Shown here one piece after another: positions 1 through 8,506 of a stretch of DNA of 21,071 nucleotides. This DNA is from a virus. Position 1 is the stretch's first letter. Each line of letters begins with the position of its first letter. The notes beneath the pieces were generated by a model that was not told the DNA's origin, made no database searches, and saw only the letters and a list, made by a program, of their open reading frames with translations. Location: IMG/VR virus record IMGVR_UViG_3300022929_000268, positions 1 through 21,071 of that record. One strand, written 5' to 3'. Made by a program: the position numbers and the translations under genes.

Positions 1-3000
1 GCTGGAAGCGCTGGTGATGTACTTGATATTGAAGTCTCACCAATTCCCACTTTTGTTGGCGCTGGATCTAGCATCTTTATCGGCAATGAAACATTTAAAG
101 TTCTGAATAAGATCGCTACTCAGAACCTTTTGAGGGTAGAAAGAGATGGCACTGGAATCAGCACCACAGGTGTTGCAGTAACATTCCTACCAAATCAATT
201 CACAATTTCCCTGACTACAGATGATTTTGAATCTTCTAAGCAAGATACAATCTTCTTCAATCCATCTGAGCAAGTCAGCCTTGCCGCTACGGCAGGTATT
301 AGTTCTACTCTGACATATACTCAGGGTGGTATCACCACAGAAAGAGATGTACCTGCTCAAGCAATCTATATTCCAAATCACCCATTCAAGACTAATCAGA
401 GCGTCCTGCTGACCGCTCCTACCAGCGCTGACCCACCATTGATGGTCAGATCTGGATATGGTGATACACAGTTCCTCCCAGCGACTGTAGGCGGTGCTAC
501 GACGGTATTCGTAGTCAATATTGGTAAAGACCTTATTGGACTCAAAACCACTCGTGGTGGAGATCAACTTTACTTCCTCGAAAACGCAGCAAACACAGAT
601 CAATATACTTTTGTTTCTGAATTTGCAAATGTTACTGGTAGTGTACGCAAAGTTGAAACAACTGTATCAACAGCTGCAACTCATGGTCTTGACAATGGAG
701 ATAAGGTAACTTTCACTGTTAAACCTGAGGGTAACTTTGGTATTGGTAATTCCACTGATATCAATCTCTCATATAACACTCTTACTGAAAGTGTCATTGT
801 TAATAACATTGGGTTCAATTCAACTGGAATCAATACTTCTACTAACAGAATTACGCTTGTTAATCATGGACTTGAAACTGGTGACAAGGTTGTCTATGAC
901 GCTGTAGAAGTTGCAACTGGTCTTGTTGCTGGTGCATACTTTGTCTTTAAAGTTGACGATAATAATTTCAGTCTCGCACAAAGTTATGTTGATCTGATCA
1001 ACAATCCTCCCAGACTCGTTGATATGACTGGGATTGGAGCAACTCACACAATTGGACAGATCAATCCACAGATTCCTGTAACTAGAAATAAGAGTCTTGT
1101 ATTTGATACTAGTGACAGTTCTCTAACTGGTTTCAAACTCAAGTTCTTCTACGATAAAGAATTTAACAATCCTGTAGTTTCTGTAGCTAGCAGCGCTATC
1201 TTTAATATCCAAGAAACTGGTGTACCAGGTACAACTGGTGTTACTACCGTTGGATTCAGTTCTGCATGGCCAACTAAGTTGTACTACAACCTTGAGAAGA
1301 CTGGATATCTGAGCACATCTGATAACTCAGTTTCTTCTTATAATGAAATCAATTACTTTGATAGTAAGTATAACGGAACATTCACTGTAGTTGGTGTTGG
1401 ATCCACTGTTTTCACTGTTTCTCTGGTAGATGAACCTGAAGAAACAAGATATCTTCAAAGTGACTGTGCTGTTCTCAAGTATTCCACAACTTCTGGCACA
1501 GCTAACGGTGGTATTTCCAGAACTAGAATTGTTTCTCCTGGTTTTGGATTTGAAACTAGACCCGACTTTGTTGGTGTTGGAACAACCTCTAACGGTATCA
1601 ATGCAATTCTCGAAACAGAGTCAACAACAATTGGTCAGATTCTTTCTACTAGAGTTGCTAACCAAGGATTTGATTATCCCAGTGATAAGACACTGACACC
1701 TGCCGCACTGATTCCTTCTTGGTCTCAGATTGAAGAGAACTTTACCGTCAGCGACGGTGGCATTGATGTTCTCAGTGGTGGTCAAGGATTTAGTGGTCCA
1801 CCTATTCTGACTCTTGTCAATAGTTTGACAGGTGAGGAAGCTGGTGGCGGATCATACATCCCCGTGATGAATGAAAACTCTATCAATGGCGTTGAAGTAA
1901 TTAAGCAACCATCTGGTATTGCAGGTGTTGCTCATACTCTGTATACACTCAATAATACCAATGGTATTGTTATTACAAGTGTTGATAGTGTTCCTACAGG
2001 TATTGTAACTTGCACTATTCAAACACCCGTTCTTGGATTCACAACTTCTCCAATTCTAATTGGCGATAAGGTCTTTGTGGATGGTATTGGTAACTATGAT
2101 GGAGATGGTTTTGATGGGCATAATTCTAAGGATCATAAGTTTAACTTCTTCACTGTTCAAAATGTAAATGCATCAGTCAATCCAGTAACAGTAACATATA
2201 GTCTTGCTGGTATTGCAACTCAATCTGTTGGTACGGCTGTGACCAACACAAACAATCTAGCATCTATGGTTAAGGTGCAAGATTATCCAACTTTTGATGT
2301 TACCGTCTCTCGTGTTGAATTTGCTCTCAATCAGAGTATGCAAGTCAGCACTGGTGGTGCATTCTTTAATACTGATCTTGTTGTTACCAAGTCTGTTGGT
2401 GATGTCCTGAAACTGAAGGGAACTTACGAACTTAAGGTTGGTGATAAACTTCGTGGTGTATCTGATGGATTCATCTGCACCATTGTTAAGCATGAGAGCT
2501 ATGAGGGTGTATTTAAAGTAAGACATGACGTTCAACAGTCATTTGGTTGGTCTGACAAGATTGGATTTACCAATGATGATCTGTCTGTTCTGCCTGATAA
2601 CGATTACTTCCAGAACCTATCCTACACCGTTAAGACTCCTTTAGAGTGGAAGGATGCTTCTGGTCCTATGAACCGTCTTCTTCACTCCTCTGGAATGAAG
2701 AACTTTGTGGACATGGAGATCACTTCTCCCGTAAACGCAGCTGCTCCTGTCGGTATTCAATCTCACATAGTTACACAGGATATTAGACTGGACTATGTTG
2801 CAGAACTGAGAGCAGATCAAATCAATGCATTTGACTTGGCTGTTGATACAGATGTCACCGCCAATGTATCTCCTGCTATTGAATTTGCAAACAAAAAACT
2901 TTCTTCTTTCATCAAGTGTGTAACAAATAGAGTTCTGTTGCTTGATGATATTTCCAGACAATTCTCCAGTGAAGAACTTAACGATTCTGTAAATCAGACT

Positions 3001-6000
3001 CTCGTAACTTATCCCACCAATGTTCCCACACAAAGGATCTTGGTTCTTTCTAAGGATACTCGCAACCCAGTCAGTTACCAATTCAATGAGTTCATTCTCA
3101 TGAATACTCTTGAGGGTGCATATATCTTGGAGAAGGGACAGTCTACAAGCAATGGTGAAATTGTAACTATTGATACTACAATTGATCCTGTAGAAAACAC
3201 CATTGACGTTAATGCTTCTCCTGTCAGAACAGATATTGATTATGAGTTCAAAGTTGTTCGCCAACTTTATGGATCTTCCATCGGAGTAGGCACTCTAAGC
3301 GTTGGTATTGCCTCTGTAACAGGAGTAACAACATCTGTAGGTGCTGCGACAACTACAACTCTGTTTGACGCTGCTGCGGTTGATCTGGAAGGATTTACTG
3401 CATCTGTGTCCATCATTAGAAATAGCGATCAATATGGAAACTATCATGAAGTAGTTGCTGATCGTGGAAATGGTGATGATGTATCCATGGCTGAATTTGG
3501 TTTCGATACTGGATACAGCGAAAGTGGAATCACCACAGCATTCATTGGCACATTCAGATCTTATATTGAGAGTGGTAGACTTAAACTTGATTATACAAAC
3601 AATGGTGACGAAACTATTGACGCAAAGGTCAGAATTGTAGGACTGCATAAAGCAGGAGCTGGTGTTGGCACTGCATCATTCAAACTGACTAACCAATCTG
3701 AAGGATCTGAGAGATCTGCAAGATATGAAAGTAGCGATGTAACTGATTCTCACATTGCTGGTACTGGTTATGCTGCTACTGTTATCGGTGTAAGTTCTGA
3801 AACTCACCTTGCAGGTAAGTCTATCGTTAGAGTTGCTATCGGACAAAGTGTCAATGTTTCTCAACTGATCTTTAGTGGTGATTATCTTACCAGTCAAACT
3901 GAACTGACCGAATATCCTCAACTGACTATTGCTGATACTCCTGACGAGGTTGGCCTTGGTACATTTGGAACTCGTTATAATGGAAGCAATCTTGAAGTTA
4001 TGTTCTACCCAGGTGTCACCTCTGGTGTCGCCACAATCACTGGTTATCATGAACTCTTCTACAGAGATCAAGATGCTAACGCTGATGCTGTTAACAACAT
4101 CACATATAATGTTGGTATTGATGAATATGTTGAAGATAGTTTTACAACTGGTGATAAGTTAGACTTTGAACTGACAAGTGACGGATTCCCTGTTTACGCT
4201 CATGTATTCAATCCAAATACTGCTTCTGTTCTCGATCCAGCAACAGGTATCTTCACTATTAAGAATCACTTCCTGAACACAGGACAAGACCTGGTTTATA
4301 CACCAGAGAGCACAATCATTGGTGTTTCATCTGTATCTGTAGGTATTGGATCAACTCTTGTTGGTGGTGGATTTGGTACAGGTGATGCTATTGCTGGATT
4401 CAACACGGTATCCGGCCTCAGTACAACCTCTGGTATGGTTGTTGGTCAACTGTTCCGTGGACCAGGACTTTCTCCAGAAACTCCAACCACATTTGTTGTT
4501 GGACTTGGTAACAGCGTTACATGGTTCACTGCAAACAGTGATGGAACTAAGGTTTTGACTGGTGTTGGAAACACAGTAGTCTTAGAACTTAACGAAACCA
4601 TTGAAAGTGATCATGATTACACTGGATTTGGTACTATCACAAATATTGGATTCAACTCGATTACTGTTTCCAATAATGTCCCAGCTGGTGTTGGTAGTGT
4701 CTATCACTCCACTAGACTGAGACCTTCCGTTACCATTGGACCACCCGTACAAGTTGGTGTTACTACATTCCGTCAACAGTATAGATCTGGTATTAATACC
4801 GACACTATGCCAGAGAATGTTTATGCAATTAAACTGACTGAAGATACATTCAAACTGGCAACTAACGAGGCTTTTGCAAATGCTGGAATTGGTGTTACAT
4901 TCACAAGTCTTGGTAGTGGTAATGCTCACGTCCTTGATACTACTAAGAAACTTGAGAAGTCTCTGATTACGCTGGATGGTATCAACCAAGCACCTATTAC
5001 CGGAGCAGATCTTTCGTTTGAACTTAGACAGTCTCTGGGTCTTGGACAAACTTCATTCCCCATAAGCGGTATTGCTTCTGTTCAACCAGGAGATTTGATG
5101 AAGGTTGGTGCAGAAATCATGACCATCAACAACGTTGGTCTTGGAACAACTGCTGGTGATATCTCTGGTATCGGTACATTTACCGTTGTCAATGTAACTA
5201 GAGGTGCTGTTGGAACTGCAGTATCATCTAAGACTGACGGAGATAATATAGAAATCTACAGAGGTTCTTACAACATCGTAAGAAACAAGATTCACTTCAC
5301 AGAGGCTCCTGCAGGTGCTGGAACAGATGAAACTGTTGATGAAAAGAATCTCACAATTCAAAATGCCAAGTTCGGTGGACGAACATTCTTGAGAAAGAAT
5401 TATCAGAAGAATGCTCTGTTTGTTGATATCTCCAATCAATTCACTGGTCTTGCAAGAACCTTCACTCTGGTCACAGAGGGTGATGCTAATGTTGGTTTTG
5501 AAACAGGATCTGGTGTTCTGTTCCTGAACGGTATCTTCCAGGCTCCTACAACTGCTAACAATACAGAAAATGCCTATGAGACTATCTCAAGTCCTGTAGG
5601 TGTCACGAGCGCACAATTCAATGGCGTAAGACTCCTAGATGGTTCTCCTTATATTGATGAGGATGATGTAAACCAGAACCAGATTCCTAGAGGCGGTCTG
5701 ATCGTCTCCTTGGGTAGCACAGGTGGTAAGGGTATTGCTCCTCTGGTAGGTGCAAAATTCAGAGCAGTTCTTAGTGAAGGTGGTGGTATCTCACAGGCTG
5801 TTGGTGTTGGCACAACTCTTGGTAGACCAGGACTTGGAATCGTCACAGCGTCTTATAATGAATCCACTGGTATCATGGAAGTTGAGACGAACACTCCCCA
5901 TAAGTTCGTAGGGACAGGTGAAAATGTCTACATGATTGGCCTTGAGTTCTCTTGTTCTACTGAGCACGCAGGAGTTACAACAACAATCTTCCCAGATGGA

Positions 6001-8472
6001 TCACAACCTGGTGGATATGTCTTTGAAGTAACTGGTGTTGGATCAACTACCATCTTCAGAGCAGACGTTGGAATCTGCACTATTCCTCATGTCTATGAAG
6101 GATCTGGTGAGGTATTCAAGTTTGATACTGAGATCAACACTGGATCTGGATACAGAGAACCAGTTGCCATCGCGATTACAGATCCTGGATATGTACATAG
6201 ATTTGTAAGTGCTGAAGATGATTCCATCTCTGTAACTTCTTTCACAGGATCAACTCTGACTCCTACGAATGCAACTTATGAACCCACAACTGGTGAGTTT
6301 ATTCTTACAATTCCAGACCATGGATTGACAACTTCAGATAGCATCGGTATTAAGACTGGATCTATCGTATTCACATGTGATTCTGATAACTTTGCTGATA
6401 AGCAATCTTATCCAAGAGCAACTGACCCAATTGCCGGTGTCATTACTCCTGTCACATCTTACACATCTGGTAGTATTACTGTTAATGTTGGCACTAACGC
6501 TGGATTTAACGCTGTTGCCATTGCAACCGTTGGTGCTGGTGGAACACTGCATGTAACTGTTTCGGCTGCTGGAACAGGATATGTAAATCCCCAGTTCATT
6601 ATTCCTGATCCCTCTTACTCTAATCTTCCTATTGAAGGTATTTCAAGATTGGGTGAGGGAGCAACAACTGAAACTGGATTTGGTGCAAGAATCACTTGTG
6701 AAGTTGGAGCTGGTCAAACTAATGTAATGAGTGAGCATCATTTCGTTACTGGATTCAAACTTGATAATCGTGGTTATGCATTCAGAAAAGGTGATGTCTT
6801 CAGACCTGTAGGACTTGTAACTGCAGTGGGTGTTGGAGCAACTAACTTTGAAGATTTTGAACTGACTGTTCTCGAAACCTTCACAGATTCCTTCTCTTCT
6901 TGGCAGTTTGGTGAACTTGATTATATTGACAGCATCAGAGATCTCCAGAATGGACTCAGAAGGAGATTCCCACTGAGACAGAACTCTCAGTTGATCAGTT
7001 TCCAGAAAGATCCAACTGTCACTGCTTCTTCTCAACTTGATCTGAAGAATGTACTTGTTATCTTCATTGACGGTGTAATTCAGATTCCTGGTGAGGCCTA
7101 TGAGTTTGATGGTGGAACCAGCGTAGTCTTTACTGAACCACCTTCAAATACCTCAGAAGTTGACATATTCTTCTACAGAGGAACATCTGGAGATGATAGT
7201 TTCCAAGCGTCTGTTCCTGAGACAATTAAGAAGGGTGACTCTGTAACACTCAATAAGAAAGATGGTGATGATAATACCGAGACTCAAGCAAAGAGACTCG
7301 TTAGCGATGTTGCTTCTTCTGACAAGATTAACACCACAATATACAGTGCTCAAGGTGTAAATGATGAAGTCTTTAGACCTCTCGATTGGAGAAAGCAAAA
7401 GGCTGATAAACTGATCAATAGTGAAATCGTTACTAAGGTCAGAGATTCTATCGAACCTCAGATCTATCCTGTCGCTAGATTGATTGGTGATATTTCTGAT
7501 GGAGACACTGATTTATTTGTAGATAGTGTAAGATTCTTCCAATATGAAGAATATGCTGCTGGCGCACCAGCAAGCAACAACATTCAAGTTGATGCATTTA
7601 TTATTGATGGTACAGAAAACGTTGGTGCCGCAATAACTGCTGTTGTTGGAAGTGACACCACTTTAACATTCGATGTTACTTCTGGTGGATCAGGATATGC
7701 GGGTACATCTGTAACCTTGGGTATTGCTGCTCCTCCTAGAGTTGACAACGCTAAATATGGAATCGTAGGTGTTGGCACCACAGCTATTGCTAGAGGTATC
7801 CTTACTAACGGAGTTATCACTAGTGTTACAATTGATAACGCTGGTGGTGGATACAATGTCGATGCACCTCCTCAGGTTATTGTTACTGACAATGCAGTTA
7901 AGACAGATACCATTGACAACTCTGACATTATTATTGGTTATGTCGGTGTAATCACTGGCATCTCTACTACTGGCGGTGGTTCTGATCCAACAAGCATTGT
8001 CTTTGAAACAGATCTTACAGACTCCATCGTATCCACTGCTGAACTCGATACATTGATTGCTGGATATCCAATTTATGTTTATGACACTACTGTAGGTCAC
8101 GGTGTAACGGCTGTTCAAGGCACTACTGGTTCAACATCCCTCGATGACATGATCGTCGGTATTGGTACCACATTTGCTGATGCTGTTTACAAAGTCGCTG
8201 ACATTACTAGAAGTTCAAATGTTGGTGTGATTACATGTCACATTCAATCCACCACTAACACTGTGGGTCTTGCCTCAACTGGAACACGCGCTGTTCCTAT
8301 TGGAAGATTCTCATGGGGTAGACTTGGCCAAGTATCAAGATCTGCTTCACCTGTTGCCTTTGCAGTTTCCTCCTATACTGCCAATTCTGGATTATCAACT
8401 TATCCAATTGTTCAGAGAAGAGGATTTGGATTGAGAGACACTGGTGCTCTCAAGAAGCAAGTGGCAAATTAA
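1..8472 (+). CDS. Giant virion structural protein, 5'-partial, at the T4 gene 7 (baseplate wedge) position
   Basis: The frame is open from base 1, so the gene starts upstream; at least 2,823 residues are visible. An internal TTG at 130 is not a credible start because the preceding 43 codons read as the same kind of protein. The sequence is rich in Gly, Thr, Ser and Val with many GVG/GIG turns and no membrane segment, as expected for a beta-rich secreted-particle component. Landmarks (residues counted from base 1): repeated 'H-x-L/F-x-T-G-D' turn units near 126, 228, 289, 1423, 1967 and 2107; a more conserved-looking block with NRLLHSSGMKNF (about 891-902), an LRADQINAFD stretch (about 936) and NRVLLLDDISRQFS (about 976); two 'L/I-(N/D)-G-(I/V)-x-Q-x-P' fibre-type modules near 1810-1905 and 2314-2400; two GxGY modules near 2560-2630; and a GRFSWGRLGQ-type C-terminal end near 2768. 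It lies just before gp8, where T4 has gene 7 (about 1,030 residues). Orthology to gp7 is inferred from position only. It is far longer than T4 gp7. Confidence 0.85.
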   Translation, partial: AGSAGDVLDIEVSPIPTFVGAGSSIFIGNETFKVLNKIATQNLLRVERDGTGISTTGVAVTFLPNQFTISLTTDDFESSKQDTIFFNPSEQVSLAATAGISSTLTYTQGGITTERDVPAQAIYIPNHPFKTNQSVLLTAPTSADPPLMVRSGYGDTQFLPATVGGATTVFVVNIGKDLIGLKTTRGGDQLYFLENAANTDQYTFVSEFANVTGSVRKVETTVSTAATHGLDNGDKVTFTVKPEGNFGIGNSTDINLSYNTLTESVIVNNIGFNSTGINTSTNRITLVNHGLETGDKVVYDAVEVATGLVAGAYFVFKVDDNNFSLAQSYVDLINNPPRLVDMTGIGATHTIGQINPQIPVTRNKSLVFDTSDSSLTGFKLKFFYDKEFNNPVVSVASSAIFNIQETGVPGTTGVTTVGFSSAWPTKLYYNLEKTGYLSTSDNSVSSYNEINYFDSKYNGTFTVVGVGSTVFTVSLVDEPEETRYLQSDCAVLKYSTTSGTANGGISRTRIVSPGFGFETRPDFVGVGTTSNGINAILETESTTIGQILSTRVANQGFDYPSDKTLTPAALIPSWSQIEENFTVSDGGIDVLSGGQGFSGPPILTLVNSLTGEEAGGGSYIPVMNENSINGVEVIKQPSGIAGVAHTLYTLNNTNGIVITSVDSVPTGIVTCTIQTPVLGFTTSPILIGDKVFVDGIGNYDGDGFDGHNSKDHKFNFFTVQNVNASVNPVTVTYSLAGIATQSVGTAVTNTNNLASMVKVQDYPTFDVTVSRVEFALNQSMQVSTGGAFFNTDLVVTKSVGDVLKLKGTYELKVGDKLRGVSDGFICTIVKHESYEGVFKVRHDVQQSFGWSDKIGFTNDDLSVLPDNDYFQNLSYTVKTPLEWKDASGPMNRLLHSSGMKNFVDMEITSPVNAAAPVGIQSHIVTQDIRLDYVAELRADQINAFDLAVDTDVTANVSPAIEFANKKLSSFIKCVTNRVLLLDDISRQFSSEELNDSVNQTLVTYPTNVPTQRILVLSKDTRNPVSYQFNEFILMNTLEGAYILEKGQSTSNGEIVTIDTTIDPVENTIDVNASPVRTDIDYEFKVVRQLYGSSIGVGTLSVGIASVTGVTTSVGAATTTTLFDAAAVDLEGFTASVSIIRNSDQYGNYHEVVADRGNGDDVSMAEFGFDTGYSESGITTAFIGTFRSYIESGRLKLDYTNNGDETIDAKVRIVGLHKAGAGVGTASFKLTNQSEGSERSARYESSDVTDSHIAGTGYAATVIGVSSETHLAGKSIVRVAIGQSVNVSQLIFSGDYLTSQTELTEYPQLTIADTPDEVGLGTFGTRYNGSNLEVMFYPGVTSGVATITGYHELFYRDQDANADAVNNITYNVGIDEYVEDSFTTGDKLDFELTSDGFPVYAHVFNPNTASVLDPATGIFTIKNHFLNTGQDLVYTPESTIIGVSSVSVGIGSTLVGGGFGTGDAIAGFNTVSGLSTTSGMVVGQLFRGPGLSPETPTTFVVGLGNSVTWFTANSDGTKVLTGVGNTVVLELNETIESDHDYTGFGTITNIGFNSITVSNNVPAGVGSVYHSTRLRPSVTIGPPVQVGVTTFRQQYRSGINTDTMPENVYAIKLTEDTFKLATNEAFANAGIGVTFTSLGSGNAHVLDTTKKLEKSLITLDGINQAPITGADLSFELRQSLGLGQTSFPISGIASVQPGDLMKVGAEIMTINNVGLGTTAGDISGIGTFTVVNVTRGAVGTAVSSKTDGDNIEIYRGSYNIVRNKIHFTEAPAGAGTDETVDEKNLTIQNAKFGGRTFLRKNYQKNALFVDISNQFTGLARTFTLVTEGDANVGFETGSGVLFLNGIFQAPTTANNTENAYETISSPVGVTSAQFNGVRLLDGSPYIDEDDVNQNQIPRGGLIVSLGSTGGKGIAPLVGAKFRAVLSEGGGISQAVGVGTTLGRPGLGIVTASYNESTGIMEVETNTPHKFVGTGENVYMIGLEFSCSTEHAGVTTTIFPDGSQPGGYVFEVTGVGSTTIFRADVGICTIPHVYEGSGEVFKFDTEINTGSGYREPVAIAITDPGYVHRFVSAEDDSISVTSFTGSTLTPTNATYEPTTGEFILTIPDHGLTTSDSIGIKTGSIVFTCDSDNFADKQSYPRATDPIAGVITPVTSYTSGSITVNVGTNAGFNAVAIATVGAGGTLHVTVSAAGTGYVNPQFIIPDPSYSNLPIEGISRLGEGATTETGFGARITCEVGAGQTNVMSEHHFVTGFKLDNRGYAFRKGDVFRPVGLVTAVGVGATNFEDFELTVLETFTDSFSSWQFGELDYIDSIRDLQNGLRRRFPLRQNSQLISFQKDPTVTASSQLDLKNVLVIFIDGVIQIPGEAYEFDGGTSVVFTEPPSNTSEVDIFFYRGTSGDDSFQASVPETIKKGDSVTLNKKDGDDNTETQAKRLVSDVASSDKINTTIYSAQGVNDEVFRPLDWRKQKADKLINSEIVTKVRDSIEPQIYPVARLIGDISDGDTDLFVDSVRFFQYEEYAAGAPASNNIQVDAFIIDGTENVGAAITAVVGSDTTLTFDVTSGGSGYAGTSVTLGIAAPPRVDNAKYGIVGVGTTAIARGILTNGVITSVTIDNAGGGYNVDAPPQVIVTDNAVKTDTIDNSDIIIGYVGVITGISTTGGGSDPTSIVFETDLTDSIVSTAELDTLIAGYPIYVYDTTVGHGVTAVQGTTGSTSLDDMIVGIGTTFADAVYKVADITRSSNVGVITCHIQSTTNTVGLASTGTRAVPIGRFSWGRLGQVSRSASPVAFAVSSYTANSGLSTYPIVQRRGFGLRDTGALKKQVAN

Positions 8473-8474
8473 AG

Positions 8475-8482
8475 TATAAATA
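8475..8482 (+). promoter_or_regulatory. T4-type late promoter box TATAAATA in front of gp8
   Basis: TATAAATA begins two bases after the stop codon of the giant gene, in the 34-base gap before gp8. This is an exact match to the T4 late promoter element, which is read by RNA polymerase carrying the phage sigma-like gp55 and clamp-linked gp33. Transcription would start about 6 bases downstream, near 8488, giving a leader of roughly 19 bases that just contains the ribosome binding site. The expected target is gp8 and the genes that follow. Confidence 0.8.
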
Positions 8483-8489
8483 TCAACAT

Positions 8490-8495
8490 AGGAAA
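8490..8495 (+). promoter_or_regulatory. Ribosome binding site for gp8 (AGGAAA)
   Basis: AGGAAA lies 11 bases before the ATG at 8507, in a short AT-rich leader. It supports this ATG as the gp8 start and sits almost at the predicted 5' end of the late transcript. Confidence 0.6.
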
Positions 8496-8506
8496 GCGAT
8501 TTAAAA

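Noticed and set aside
130-132. TTG as the start of the giant gene
   Set aside because: The frame is open to base 1 and the preceding codons read as the same type of protein, so the gene is simply cut by the window edge.
2641-3264. Open frame of 207 codons on the minus strand
   Set aside because: It is a shadow of the giant gene in the same way; its composition mirrors the sense strand.
1-8472. Short recurring DNA words such as GTTGGTGTTGG as a true DNA repeat or CRISPR-like array
   Set aside because: The spacing is irregular and the words are explained by frequent Val-Gly-Val-Gly turns in the protein.
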